A DNA stretch of 64,000 nucleotides from Pseudomonadota bacterium. Lineage in GTDB: Bacteria > Pseudomonadota > Gammaproteobacteria > Steroidobacterales > Woeseiaceae. The DNA is taken from NCBI GenBank assembly GCA_027621915.1, contig JAQCAD010000004.1, positions 52,817-116,816 of the forward strand. Direction: 5' to 3'. Positions 45,453 to 55,177 of this stretch are shown piece after piece. Numbering within the stretch: the stretch's first letter is position 1; every line of letters begins with the position of its first letter. A program made the position numbers and the translations under genes. Below the pieces are notes generated by a model. The model did no database searches, had not been told where the DNA came from, and saw only the letters and a program-made list of their open reading frames with translations.

Positions 45453-45532
45453 TCTAAATGGCGTATTGCCAAAATCCAGCCATAAGGCGCAGACTCCAGC
45501 CAACAAGAATATAAGAAGGGGGGGTACGTGCC

Positions 45533-46603
45533 ATGATCGATTTACAGAAAACACTAAATCTCATCAAAGGCGGAATTCTGGATGCGGAGCAAACCTGGCA
45601 GAGCTACCTGGCTGAGGCGGGTGACTGGCAGAAAACCGTTTTCCTGCTCACCGGACCTTTAATCTTGTTTGCGGCTGTTGCCGGCTATGTTTTCGGTTTC
45701 CTCGGTGCGGATACGTCCTATTTCGCCATGCCACGTCCAACCATCGTGTCGACGATAGCAAGCACGATCATGGCGGTTCTGGGGGCCGGCGTCGTTGCGT
45801 TCATTTTTGCTGCGGTCGCTGGCGCGCTTGGCGGCAAAAATAGCTTCCCGCTCGCGCTGGCTGCGACATCGTTCGCCTTTATACCCGGTTACCTGTCGCC
45901 GGCGATCTCATGGCTGCCCTGGATCGGTGGTTTACTGGGCCTCGGGCTTTTCATTTATGGACTGGTTCTTCTATGGAAGGTCCTTCCGACTTATCTCGGC
46001 GTTCCCGATGACAAGCGAGCCGGTCACTTCGGGCTTTCATTGGTCGCGTCTATTGCGGCGATGATCGTTATAACGATGACCATCGGACGTGTCCTGATGC
46101 CGTCGATGGCCGGCCCTGGTTTCGCCGGAATTATGGATTCCGGACGACCGGGTTCGTCGGGCGACTCCGGCATGTTCGGCGGCATCGCTCGCCAGGCGGA
46201 AATCATGTCCGCCGCGGAGGAGGATCGATTCGATCCGCCATCGGATGGCCGTGTCACCGACAGGCAGATCCGCGATTTTGTCCGAGTACTGGCGCGAACT
46301 TCAGAAATGCAGGACGAGAAAGCGAAGCAGCTCAAGGTGCTTGCCGAGAAGATGGACAAGAACGAGAACGTCTCGCTCAGGGATATGAGCACGATGATGA
46401 GCGGCGTCACCGAGATTGCTGGTATGCAAACCGCGGAGATGGAAGTGGTCAAATCGGCCGACGGAAACTGGGCAGAGCACCAGTGGGTTCGCGAATCCTT
46501 GCGTACCGCGAGAATTCAAAAGGACCTCAACGAGACGGTCGAGCACAACTACAAGCTTTACCTGGAATACGAAGCTGAGCTCTCAGACTATCTGTCTTAC
46601 TGA
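45533..46603 (+). CDS. Yip1-domain membrane protein with cytoplasmic C-terminal region
   Basis: The first 190 residues hold five hydrophobic helices in the Yip1/DUF1282 pattern ('VFLLTGPLILFAAVAGYVFG', 'GVVAFIFAAVAGALGG', 'LGLGLFIYGLVLLWKVLPTY'). A Gly/Ser/Pro-rich linker ('GFAGIMDSGRPGSSGDSGMFGG' in part) leads to a soluble helical domain (residues about 240-356) with many Glu, Lys and Met. Function is unknown. A strong terminator follows the gene. Confidence 0.72.
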   Translation: MIDLQKTLNLIKGGILDAEQTWQSYLAEAGDWQKTVFLLTGPLILFAAVAGYVFGFLGADTSYFAMPRPTIVSTIASTIMAVLGAGVVAFIFAAVAGALGGKNSFPLALAATSFAFIPGYLSPAISWLPWIGGLLGLGLFIYGLVLLWKVLPTYLGVPDDKRAGHFGLSLVASIAAMIVITMTIGRVLMPSMAGPGFAGIMDSGRPGSSGDSGMFGGIARQAEIMSAAEEDRFDPPSDGRVTDRQIRDFVRVLARTSEMQDEKAKQLKVLAEKMDKNENVSLRDMSTMMSGVTEIAGMQTAEMEVVKSADGNWAEHQWVRESLRTARIQKDLNETVEHNYKLYLEYEAELSDYLSY

Positions 46604-46623
46604 TTGATTGAATGTCCATGAAA

Positions 46624-46655
46624 TGCGCGCCTTTCGTGGCGCGCAATTCTTTATT
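46624..46655 (+). terminator. Rho-independent terminator after the Yip1 gene
   Basis: TGCGCGCC (46624-46631) pairs with GGCGCGCA (46638-46645) around a six-base loop, followed by ATTCTTTATT. The remaining sequence up to 46902 holds no gene that I can support. Confidence 0.75.
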
Positions 46656-46902
46656 GCCAACTCTAAAACCGCTGCTCCCCTAAATATTTCGCGCCCGCCG
46701 CCGATCTTCCTTAACAGGAGACCCGTTTTGGAGCAGTCCGGGCGGGAGCATTGGAAAAAAGTAAAGAGGGCCGTTATTCAGATTGCTCCGTGATGAGTGA
46801 AGCATTGCTTTCGGAAGCACACCAATTCGGCTATAAGTTCATGAGCAATTTCATGAAGCAGGCGGCGTTACAGCCGATTGCCTGCGCCGAAGGGAAAAGA
46901 CA

Positions 46903-48618
46903 ATGACTTCACGATTGCCTGGCACGCCGGCCCTGCCCGCGCTCATCGCATTGGTTTGCAGCGCCGCTGCGACGGCCGCCACGGACCTGATCGTCATCAA
47001 CGGTGATATATACACGGTTGATCCGGCGTTACCGCGAGCCCAGGCGTTTGCTGTGGAAGACGGCAAGTTCATCGCCGTCGGTTCGAACGCGGAGATCCGG
47101 GCACTGACCGATGACAACACGACGGTGATCGACGCCGGGGGCAACACGGTTACGCCGGGTTTCATCGATGGCCACTCGCATGTAAGTGGTGATTCGCCCG
47201 TCGTCGCCGGCGTTGACATCTCCTATATCGCTGACAAAGACGAGTGGTTGCGCCTGATTGAAGAGGCCGACATGCGCCTGGCTGATGGTGAGTGGATGAC
47301 CGGTGGCTACTGGGATCACACATTGTCCGACGGCGACTACCCAACCAGGGAAATGCTCGACGAAGTTGTTCCGGACCGGCCGATCTTTTTGAACCACATC
47401 GACGGCCACTATAGCTGGGTAAATTCGCTGGCGCTCGAAATGGCTGGCGTGACGGCCGAAACTCCGGTGCCACCGGGCGGCGAAATAATGATCGATAAGA
47501 GAACCGGAGAGCCGACAGGTATCCTCCTCGAAGGCGCCCAGGGACTCGTCGGAAGCATCATTCCTGATCGCAGCGACCAGCAACGCCACGAAGGCCTGGC
47601 GACCATGGAAAAGTACGCCAACAGTTTCGGCATAACCGGTCTGCACCAGATGGGCGACCTCGACGACTATCTCCACATCGTTGAAAACGCTGATCCGACA
47701 CTTCGAGTCTGGTTCGGCTATCGGGGTCCCCGTGGTACTGGTAGCGATTACGATGCCGGCGTCAACGATATCCTTGCGACCAAGAGAGATATCGCAGCGC
47801 GTGTCGAGGCGACCGGCAAGGAAAAGCAGGTCGGTCCATTGCTCGATGTCGGCTACGTCAAGCTCATGAATGATGGCGTGTTGTCGGCCCAGACGGCGGT
47901 ATTGATGGAGGGTTACACAGATCGCGAAGGCTGGAAGGGTGAATACATTACCGGGCCAGACGACCTGAAGATGCAGGTTGAGAAATTGACCGCGGCAGGC
48001 CTGCCCGTCGCGATTCATTCAATTGGCGATGCTGCTGTTCGTGCGTCGCTCGACGCTTTTGAAGCAGCGAAAAATAATGCCGTTCCGTTTCGCAACCGCA
48101 TCGAGCACATTGAACTCGTGCATCCCGATGACGTACGTCGTTTCAGGGATCTCGATGTTGTCGCCTCAATGCAGCCCAATCATGCGACAAATGCGATTGG
48201 CTATGTGCCCGTGCGCGTGGGCGCCTATCGCGAATCGCGTGCCTATGTGTGGAAGTCGATGCTGACTGCAGGTGTGCCGCTGGTATTCGGCGCCGATTAC
48301 CCTACGTCGCCACTCAATCCACTCGTTCAGATGGCCGACGCGATGTTTCGCGAGAGTCCTTTCGGCTTCAACAGCGGCAAACCGTGGCATCCGGAACAGG
48401 CAGTAAGCTTCGAGGAAGCGCTGCATGCCTACACCCAGGCCGGCGCGGACGTGACGCAATGGAAAGACCAGCTCGGGTCGATTACGCCGGGTAAATGGGC
48501 AGACTTCGTTGTGCTGGATGGCAGCGTGCCAGTGCCGATGAATGACAGCTTTCGCAAACTTTCGGTTGACTCGACCTACTTCGCCGGCCGCGAAGTTTAC
48601 GGCAGGCCGCAACGATAA
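46903..48618 (+). CDS. Exported YtcJ-like amidohydrolase
   Basis: The 571-residue protein has a signal peptide (to about 'VCSAAATAATDL') and the amidohydrolase-3 layout: 'LIVINGDIYTVDPALPRAQA' at the start, the metal-binding HxH in 'TPGFIDGHSHVSG', 'LPVAIHSIGDAAVRASLDAF', 'NRIEHIELV' and 'PLVFGADYPTSPLNPL', ending 'SITPGKWADFVVLDG'. The substrate is unknown; family members hydrolyse N-acyl or cyclic amide bonds. It is convergent with hflC. Confidence 0.87.
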   Translation: MTSRLPGTPALPALIALVCSAAATAATDLIVINGDIYTVDPALPRAQAFAVEDGKFIAVGSNAEIRALTDDNTTVIDAGGNTVTPGFIDGHSHVSGDSPVVAGVDISYIADKDEWLRLIEEADMRLADGEWMTGGYWDHTLSDGDYPTREMLDEVVPDRPIFLNHIDGHYSWVNSLALEMAGVTAETPVPPGGEIMIDKRTGEPTGILLEGAQGLVGSIIPDRSDQQRHEGLATMEKYANSFGITGLHQMGDLDDYLHIVENADPTLRVWFGYRGPRGTGSDYDAGVNDILATKRDIAARVEATGKEKQVGPLLDVGYVKLMNDGVLSAQTAVLMEGYTDREGWKGEYITGPDDLKMQVEKLTAAGLPVAIHSIGDAAVRASLDAFEAAKNNAVPFRNRIEHIELVHPDDVRRFRDLDVVASMQPNHATNAIGYVPVRVGAYRESRAYVWKSMLTAGVPLVFGADYPTSPLNPLVQMADAMFRESPFGFNSGKPWHPEQAVSFEEALHAYTQAGADVTQWKDQLGSITPGKWADFVVLDGSVPVPMNDSFRKLSVDSTYFAGREVYGRPQR

Positions 48619-48619
48619 G

Positions 48620-48655
48620 GGGACAGTAACCGTAACCAGTTGTGGTCACTGTCCC
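48620..48655. terminator. Inverted repeat between convergent amidohydrolase and hflC genes
   Basis: GGGACAGTAACC (48620-48631) and GGTCACTGTCCC (48644-48655) form a 12-bp stem with one mismatch. It lies within the 44 bp between the two stops and can act in both directions. The same core occurs at 50789 and 62553. Confidence 0.55.
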
Positions 48656-48662
48656 GCTGATC

Positions 48663-49637
48663 TTATTCGTTGTCAGTGGGCGCAGCACCTTTCAGAAACT
48701 TGAAGAGGTCGCTGTCTGTTGACAGGACCAGTGTCGTATTTTCGCCGATGATTGCCTTGTAGGACTGCATGGTTCGCGTAAATTCGTAGAACTCCATAGC
48801 AGCGCGATTCTGGTTGTAGGCACTCGAATAGATTTCAGTCGCCTTCGCGTCTGCAACGCCGCGTATCTCCTCAACCTCGCGGTAGGCTTCAGACTGGATC
48901 TTGTTGAGTTCACGCTCGCGATTTCCCCGAATTCTCGCAGCCTCACCGTTTCCTTCAGATAAGAATCGTTCTGCGATCTGCCGCCGTTCGCTGATCATGC
49001 GATCGTAAATTTTCGGACGTACGCTGTCATTGTAATTAATCCGCTTGAAGCGGATGTCGAGCAGCTCGATACCAAACACCTGCACCTTCTCGGCAGCCGC
49101 CCGGAAGATCTCCTCCTCAACCAGTTTGCGACCTTTTTGAATTGGAACCAGCGATCCCAGGTTCAATTCCTGTTGCGATCCGGCAAGAAGGGCATCACGC
49201 AACGGGACCCGATCTTTGGTGGTACGGATGATTTCTATTAACTCATGCTTGGCGACAGCGTTGCGCGTCTCACTACCAAGGATATCGTCAAGGCGCGACT
49301 GGGCACTTCTTTCATCACGAAGTCGCAGGAAATACTGGAGCGGATCCGTTATCCGCCACCGGGCGAACAGATCAACGGAGATGTACAACTTGTCCTTGGT
49401 TGGCATGTCCGAGGGGCTGCCGTCCCACTCGAGAATCCGCTTGTCGATCGGATTGACCTCCTGGATAAACGGTGTCTTGATCTTGAGGCCGGCCGCAGTA
49501 ATCGGTTCACCCACAGGTTTGCCGAACTGCGTAATAATCATTTGCTGAACCTCGCTCACCGTATAAATCGAGTTCATCAGGACAAATATTGCGAGGCCGA
49601 CAACCACCAGAATGCTGATCTGTTTGTTCTGGCTCAT
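48663..49637 (-). CDS. hflC: HflC, FtsH protease modulator
   Basis: The 324-residue band-7 (SPFH) protein has an N-terminal membrane anchor ('ILVVVGLAIFVLMNSIYTV') and the HflC motifs 'PFIQEVNPIDKRILEWDG', 'VDLFARWRITDPLQYF', 'VFGIELLDIRFKRINY' and 'EAYREVEEIRGVADAKATEI' in parts. HflC with HflK encloses FtsH and limits its proteolysis of membrane proteins. It overlaps hflK by 4 bp. Confidence 0.95.
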   Translation of the reverse strand: MSQNKQISILVVVGLAIFVLMNSIYTVSEVQQMIITQFGKPVGEPITAAGLKIKTPFIQEVNPIDKRILEWDGSPSDMPTKDKLYISVDLFARWRITDPLQYFLRLRDERSAQSRLDDILGSETRNAVAKHELIEIIRTTKDRVPLRDALLAGSQQELNLGSLVPIQKGRKLVEEEIFRAAAEKVQVFGIELLDIRFKRINYNDSVRPKIYDRMISERRQIAERFLSEGNGEAARIRGNRERELNKIQSEAYREVEEIRGVADAKATEIYSSAYNQNRAAMEFYEFTRTMQSYKAIIGENTTLVLSTDSDLFKFLKGAAPTDNE

Positions 49638-50716
49638 GGCTGATCTCCTTTTTGCGCGTCGAGATTGAGCAGCGGCAGGATGCCTTGTGACTGCTCGTCA
49701 ACGATAATTTTCGACTGAATGCCGGGCAGGACGTCCTGCATGGTCTCTATATAGATGCGGCGGCGCGTGACTTCCGGCGCCTTGATGTATTCTGTCAACA
49801 AGGCATTGAATCGAGCCGCGTCGCCCTCGGCTTCGTTAATTCGCTTCAGCCGGTAACCATCGGCCTCACGGATTCGCTGATCTTTCTCACCCTCGGCCAG
49901 TGGAATCACTTTGTTGTAGTCGCGCCTGGCTTCGTTGATCAGTTTTTCTTTCTCCTGCTGCGCCTGGTTAACCTCGTTAAAGGACTCCTGCACAGGCTGG
50001 GGTGGATTGATGTTCTTCAACTGTACCTGATCGATACTGAGGCCCATCGCGTACTTCGCAGAAAGCTCCTGCATTTTGGTCAGCGCTTCTGATTCGATTT
50101 CCTGTCGACCAATCGTGATGACCTCATCGACAGTGCGATCACCAACGACTTCACGCATGACGGATTCCGAAACGTAACGAAGCGTCTCTCGCGGTTCACG
50201 AACCTCAAACAAAAATTTTGCCGGGTCCGAGATTCGATATTGAACGACCCATTCCACCAGGGCGGCATTCAGGTCACCGGTGACCATTTCTGTTTCCAGA
50301 AGTGTTTCTTGCAAAGGTTCTCGCCTCGATCCGCGGGGACTCTGAAACGGGTCAGATGCGCCTGGTGTCGAGAATCCAAACTCCTGCTTCAATTGCCGTT
50401 TTACCGGAACGATGGTTGCAGCATCGATACCGAGCGGCAGTTTGAAATGTAATCCCGGCGGAACGTCCTTGAGGTATTTGCCGAAGCGCTGGATTACCGC
50501 TACCGAGTCACTCGGAACGGTGTAGTAAGCCGTCCATCCACCCAGCAGAACAAGGGCCAAAAGCACGAGGCCAATCGCTCCGCCTCGACCATCGCCGGGA
50601 ATCATCTTCCTGACCCGGTCCTGGCCTTGCCTGATCAGTTCCTCGAGTTCGTTGCCCGGTGGTCCCCGGCGGCCCGGAGGACCCCCGCGACCGCTGTTAT
50701 CGTTTTGCCATGACAT
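49634..50716 (-). CDS. hflK: HflK, FtsH protease modulator
   Basis: The 360-residue SPFH protein has a Gly/Pro-rich N-terminus ('GRGGPPGRRGPPGNELEELI'), a membrane helix ('IGLVLLALVLLGGWTAYYTV'), and 'VIQRFGKYLKDVPPGLHFKL' followed by the band-7 domain and a coiled-coil ('EVNQAQQEKEKLINEARRDY'). It is partner of HflC. The usual upstream genes hfq and hflX are absent here. Confidence 0.95.
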   Translation of the reverse strand: MSWQNDNSGRGGPPGRRGPPGNELEELIRQGQDRVRKMIPGDGRGGAIGLVLLALVLLGGWTAYYTVPSDSVAVIQRFGKYLKDVPPGLHFKLPLGIDAATIVPVKRQLKQEFGFSTPGASDPFQSPRGSRREPLQETLLETEMVTGDLNAALVEWVVQYRISDPAKFLFEVREPRETLRYVSESVMREVVGDRTVDEVITIGRQEIESEALTKMQELSAKYAMGLSIDQVQLKNINPPQPVQESFNEVNQAQQEKEKLINEARRDYNKVIPLAEGEKDQRIREADGYRLKRINEAEGDAARFNALLTEYIKAPEVTRRRIYIETMQDVLPGIQSKIIVDEQSQGILPLLNLDAQKGDQP

Positions 50717-50771
50717 TGGAATATTCTCGCTTCTGTGCGCCTGGAGTTGCCCGTGGCAACTTTTGACATGA

Positions 50772-50827
50772 GATTAAAGGGAATTAAAGGGACAGTGACC
50801 CTCACTATATATGGTTATGGTCACTTA
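50772..50827. repeat. 'GGGACAGTGACC' dispersed repeat upstream of hflK
   Basis: ATTAAAGGGA is followed by ATTAAAGGGACAGTGACC and, 18 bp later, by GGTCACTTAAT, giving a partial inverted repeat around an A/T-rich centre. The core matches 48620-48655. It occupies the space between the divergent hflK and rlmJ genes, so it may influence their promoters. Confidence 0.5.
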
Positions 50828-50925
50828 ATTGGCAAACTCAATGGATTAGAGTCGCGTTTCGCCTGATTTTCCGGTTTCACGTCGATTTGTGCCGGTGGTC
50901 AATTTCAACAACAATGCCGCGCACC

Positions 50926-51768
50926 ATGCTGAGCTACCGACACGCCTACCACGCCGGCAATTTCGCCGATGTCATGAAACACGTCGTTCTGACGAGCGTA
51001 CTCAAATACATGGCACGCAAAGACGGCGCACTGTGTTACATCGACACTCATGCCGGTGCGGGTGGTTACGATCTGTCCTCGGTGCGGTCGCGCAAGACGG
51101 ATGAAAGCAGCTTCGGCATTTCGAAACTCTGGAATCTGAAAGACGCCCCCGAATCAATCTCCGACTACCTGGATCTCGTCCGTCGATACAATCCTTCCGG
51201 AAACCTTGTGAGGTATCCCGGGTCACCGTGGCTTGCGTCGAAATTACTTCGACCGAAAGACCGGCTGGTGCTTTGTGAATTACACACCAGTGATTTTCCT
51301 GCACTTGACGAGATGTTCACGCACGACCGGCGCGTGCACTGTCATGCCGAGGACGGTTATCGATTCAGCAAAGGCCTTGTGCCGCCCCTTGAACGTCGCG
51401 GCCTGGTATTGATGGATCCGTCGTATGAACTCCGTGACGAATATGAAACTGCCATTTCGACGGTCGGCGCATTGCATCGGCAATTTTCGAACGGCACCTA
51501 CGCACTGTGGTATCCGATCCTGGACGAACGGCGCACGACATCGCTCCGCAGGCGGATCGACGAGATGAAGATTCGTGACGTGCTGCATCTCGAGCTCCGC
51601 GTAACAGACCGCAAATCGCTTCCCGGTATGTATGGTTGCGGCATGATTGTCGTAAATCCACCATGGACACTGCGTGGCGCGATGGAAAGTGCACTGCCCT
51701 GTCTCGTGTCGGAACTTGGTATGAATCGCATGGCAGCGTTTCAAATCGAACAATGGATGGCGGAGTAA
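50926..51768 (+). CDS. rlmJ: 23S rRNA (adenine-2030-N6)-methyltransferase
   Basis: The protein begins 'MLSYRHAYHAGNFADVMKH', the family N-terminus, which fixes the start at 50926 (280 residues) although the frame opens at 50887. It has 'CYIDTHAGAGGYDL' (SAM binding), and the catalytic motif 'LVLMDPSYE' (DPPY-like, here DPSY). It methylates A2030 of 23S rRNA. Confidence 0.93.
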   Translation: MLSYRHAYHAGNFADVMKHVVLTSVLKYMARKDGALCYIDTHAGAGGYDLSSVRSRKTDESSFGISKLWNLKDAPESISDYLDLVRRYNPSGNLVRYPGSPWLASKLLRPKDRLVLCELHTSDFPALDEMFTHDRRVHCHAEDGYRFSKGLVPPLERRGLVLMDPSYELRDEYETAISTVGALHRQFSNGTYALWYPILDERRTTSLRRRIDEMKIRDVLHLELRVTDRKSLPGMYGCGMIVVNPPWTLRGAMESALPCLVSELGMNRMAAFQIEQWMAE

Positions 51769-51771
51769 GCG

Positions 51772-52257
51772 TTACAGCAGGAATATCGACGCATCAGCTA
51801 GCCAGTGCTCGAGGCTGCCCGAATAGCTCCGTCTGCAAAACAAGTCGAACGAGTCGCCGTTGTTATGGACGGTGACGACGATACGCTCGATGGCAGATGT
51901 CGCGATACTGCCATCCGGGAACACCGAAGGATGCAGATCGACGGGCAGGCCTTTTCGTAACACGAGCCTCGCAGACTCTCCGCTTACCTGAATACGTACC
52001 AGCGCGTGCGACAAGTCGATCAGCGCCATGCCGTTTGTGGCAGTCTGCAACTCCAACGTATCAGCACCGACGACCCAGACTCTTCCCGGCCCGACTCGCA
52101 ACAATGGATTACGCGCGCCTGATCCGTAAGCATTGAGGAAATGTTCCAGCGCGCTATTCGCACCGGGCCATGCCGCGACTTCATGAATGGTAGCCGGCGC
52201 ATGACGGATCACGAGACCGGTGCCGGTTGCAATTGCCCTTTCCCGATAGTCACCCAC
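51772..52257 (-). CDS. soxG: Sarcosine oxidase gamma subunit
   Basis: A 161-residue protein with the SoxG/GcvT-like pattern: 'LLRVGPGRVWVVGADTLEL', 'ALIDLSHALVRIQVSGESAR', 'LVLRKGLPVDLHPSVFPDGS'. A GTG at 52257 with GGGGAG six bases upstream overlaps the end of soxA by 8 bp and is preferred to the longer frame. SoxG helps form the folate site of the heterotetramer. It closes the soxBDAG operon. Confidence 0.88.
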   Translation of the reverse strand: MGDYRERAIATGTGLVIRHAPATIHEVAAWPGANSALEHFLNAYGSGARNPLLRVGPGRVWVVGADTLELQTATNGMALIDLSHALVRIQVSGESARLVLRKGLPVDLHPSVFPDGSIATSAIERIVVTVHNNGDSFDLFCRRSYSGSLEHWLADASIFLL

Positions 52258-55177
52258 GAAGCCGCTCCCCTTTGTCGTCGAAGAAGTGCGGCGACACGAC
52301 TCGCACCGCGATATGCGTGCCACCGAGCGGGTTCGCCGCATACACGATCGAATCGTGCAGTCCCTCCCCGCCCCGCAGGAACCCGAGACCGATGTGTCGA
52401 TTCAGCGCGGGGCTAAAACAGGCGGAGCTGATTTCACCCAGACTCGCCGATGGTTCGCGCGGTCTGGACTCAACGACCAGGTGTGAACCGGCACTGATCG
52501 CCTGCGCCGGGTCCAGTGGTTCGAGTCCAACCAACTGCGGACGCCTGTCGTCCACAAGTCCTGGGCGCTTCATCATTGCTGCGCCAAGAAACCGATTGTC
52601 ACTTCTCGCCATGCGCGCAAGCCCGAGATCAGCAAGTGTGCGATTGCCATCGATCTCGGCACCAGTCACGTGACCTTTCTCGATACGGAGAATATCCATC
52701 GCATCCAGCCCGTAAGGCGCGATGCCAGGCGAATCGTTCTTGAGATACAACTCCTGAACGAGTTCCTCACCGATCCCGGACGGTGCGTAGACTTCATAAC
52801 CCAACTCGCCCGAGAAACTGATGCGTACAACGCGCACTGTTTGCCCGCCGTAGCTGACATCGACGACACCCATGAACGGCAGCGAGGTAATGGCATCGGC
52901 AAACAACGGCTGCAATGATTCACGGCTGCGCGGACCTGCTACGGCGATTCCGGCCCACTGATCCGTCATGTCGCAAACGTGAACACGCAGTTGTGGCCAG
53001 ACAACCTGCAACAGGTACTCGATGTTCCTGAGCACCGGTTCGGCGCGATCGGTCGTTGTTGTCATGAAGTAATGATTCTCATCCAGACAACTCGTCGTGC
53101 CGTCGTCGAAAACGAAACCGTCATCCTGCAGCATGACGCCATAGCGCGCTTTACCGGGCTTAATATTCGACCAGCGGTTCACGTAGAGCCGCTCCAGGAA
53201 TTCTTTCGCATCCGGGCCCTGTATGTCGATCTTGCCAAGCGTCGAGACGTCGCAGGTGCCCACCGCACTACGCACGTGTGCCGCTTCGCGAATCGCGGCC
53301 GCCTGTCGATTTTCGTCGCCGCGAGGATACGCGAGCGCCCTTTTCCACAATCCCGCATCGCTCATCAATGCGCCGTGTTGCTCATTCCAGTTGTGCAGTG
53401 GCGTAACCCGGGTTGGCAGGATGTGTCGTCCCTGTTTTCGCCCCGCGATCGCGCCCATCGTCACCGCTGTGTAAGGCGGTCGAAACGTCGTCACGCCAAT
53501 ATCGGGAACAGACTCGCTGCGGCTCTTTGCGAGCAAGGATAAGGCGTTGACGTTGGATGTCTTGCCCTGGTCGGTACCCATGCCCAGCGTGGTGTAGCGT
53601 TTGAGAAGTTCGGCCGAGCGATATCCCTCGCGACTCGCAAGATCGAGATCGTCCGTCGTGACATCATTTTGCATATCGACAAAACACTTGCCGTGAGGTA
53701 CAGGCTGCGGTCCCGGGATCATGTCACCCCGTGTCGTGCAGGCGGGTATCACGATCGTCGCGGGCGTCACGCCAATTGCCTCGATCGCCCTGGTCGCGGC
53801 GAATCGGCCTTGCTCGAGACAAGTCGGTGTATCGAATGCACCGTTGCAGGCGCCGGCCGCGACCCATGACTCGCGCGCGACGCCGGGCAGGAAGCACTGC
53901 GACTCCGCCGCATAAACAGGTCGCCCTCCAGCCTGACTGTGCAACGCGATAGTCGGCGTCCAGCCACCGGCAGTCAGTAGCAAGTCGCAACCAATGTTCG
54001 CGTAATTTTCAATCGCCACGGCACGGACCCGACGCGAACCGATGGCGCGGCGAATCACCGCCCCGGTTCGCACGATCACGTCAGCTCTTCGACAGGCGGC
54101 TAGCAGTTTCGGCGCCGGTTCGGCTCGGGTATCAACAAGAGTCACGCTGGCGTGCGGAGCAAACGCCAGTGCCGTCGAGTAAGCGCTGTCGTTGTTCGTG
54201 TATATCACGACCTCGCCACCGGGACAGACAGCGAATTCACTTAAGTAACAGTGCGCAGCGCTGGCCGACATGATGCCCGGCAGGTCATTGTTGGCAAACA
54301 ACAGTGGTCGCTCTATCGCGCCCGTTGCAAGCACAACCTGTCTGGCGCGCACGATCCAGTGCCTCTGGCGAGGCATGCCTTCCTCTGCCGCTGCGAGATG
54401 ATCGGAAACTCGTTCGACGAGACCGAGCACATTGCCGTCGTAATAGCCGAACGCGGTGCACCTTGATAAAACCGTAACATCGGGCAGGCCCGCAAGTTCT
54501 GCAAGTGCGCCACTCGCCCACTCGCGCAATTCCGATGCATGATCAATGGCACCGCGGGCGATCGAGCCACCGTGTTCGGCATTTTCGTCAACTAATATCA
54601 CACGCACACCGGAGCGCGCCGCTGTCTGCGCAGCTGCGATGCCGGCCGGTCCGCTGCCGACAATCAGTAAATCGCAAAATGCCTCGATGCGCTCATAGCG
54701 ATCAGGGTCGGCCGTCTTGGCGACTTTTCCCATTCCGGCGGCGCGGCGAATGAAGTGTTCGTAAATTCGCCAGCCGCGCGCACCCGGCCACATGAATGTT
54801 TTGTAATAAAAGCCGGCCGAGAAAAATCGCGATAACAGATTATTAATCGCGCCGATATCGAAACCGACTGAGGGCCAGGCATTCTGACTGTTCGCGACGA
54901 GACCATCGTATATTTCAACGGTCGTCGCTCGCGTATTCGGCTCCCGGCGAGCGCCTGTGCCTACAGTGACAAGTGCATTGGGCTCTTCGGCACCGGCAGA
55001 CCAGATACCTCGCGGCCGATGATATTTAAAACTCCGCGCGACGAGTAAGACGCCGTTTGCCAGCAACGCTGACGCAAGCGTGTCGCCGAGGAATCCGCCG
55101 TACTCTTTTCCATTGAAGCGGAAACGAACGGGTTGCGTTCGATCAATGCGGCCACCGTCAGGCAGGCGCCTGTTCAC
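52250..55177 (-). CDS. soxA: Sarcosine oxidase alpha subunit
   Basis: The 975-residue protein has the N-terminal 2Fe-2S-like fold without cluster ligands ('RFRFNGKEYGGFLGDTLASA'), an NAD-binding domain ('LLIVGSGPAGIAAAQTAARS', 'VEVVIYTNND'-like 'GGEVVIYTNNDSAYSTALA') and a C-terminal aminomethyltransferase (GcvT-like) domain from about residue 600 that takes the methyl group of sarcosine to tetrahydrofolate ('DVSTLGKIDIQGPDAKEFLE'). Together with SoxB it oxidises sarcosine to glycine, making 5,10-methylene-THF or formaldehyde and H2O2. It overlaps soxD and soxG. Confidence 0.94.
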   Translation of the reverse strand: MNRRLPDGGRIDRTQPVRFRFNGKEYGGFLGDTLASALLANGVLLVARSFKYHRPRGIWSAGAEEPNALVTVGTGARREPNTRATTVEIYDGLVANSQNAWPSVGFDIGAINNLLSRFFSAGFYYKTFMWPGARGWRIYEHFIRRAAGMGKVAKTADPDRYERIEAFCDLLIVGSGPAGIAAAQTAARSGVRVILVDENAEHGGSIARGAIDHASELREWASGALAELAGLPDVTVLSRCTAFGYYDGNVLGLVERVSDHLAAAEEGMPRQRHWIVRARQVVLATGAIERPLLFANNDLPGIMSASAAHCYLSEFAVCPGGEVVIYTNNDSAYSTALAFAPHASVTLVDTRAEPAPKLLAACRRADVIVRTGAVIRRAIGSRRVRAVAIENYANIGCDLLLTAGGWTPTIALHSQAGGRPVYAAESQCFLPGVARESWVAAGACNGAFDTPTCLEQGRFAATRAIEAIGVTPATIVIPACTTRGDMIPGPQPVPHGKCFVDMQNDVTTDDLDLASREGYRSAELLKRYTTLGMGTDQGKTSNVNALSLLAKSRSESVPDIGVTTFRPPYTAVTMGAIAGRKQGRHILPTRVTPLHNWNEQHGALMSDAGLWKRALAYPRGDENRQAAAIREAAHVRSAVGTCDVSTLGKIDIQGPDAKEFLERLYVNRWSNIKPGKARYGVMLQDDGFVFDDGTTSCLDENHYFMTTTTDRAEPVLRNIEYLLQVVWPQLRVHVCDMTDQWAGIAVAGPRSRESLQPLFADAITSLPFMGVVDVSYGGQTVRVVRISFSGELGYEVYAPSGIGEELVQELYLKNDSPGIAPYGLDAMDILRIEKGHVTGAEIDGNRTLADLGLARMARSDNRFLGAAMMKRPGLVDDRRPQLVGLEPLDPAQAISAGSHLVVESRPREPSASLGEISSACFSPALNRHIGLGFLRGGEGLHDSIVYAANPLGGTHIAVRVVSPHFFDDKGERLRG

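Noticed and set aside
47029..48018. 329-codon minus-strand ORF inside the amidohydrolase gene
   Set aside because: No domain or start signal; the plus-strand amidohydrolase has all its motifs.
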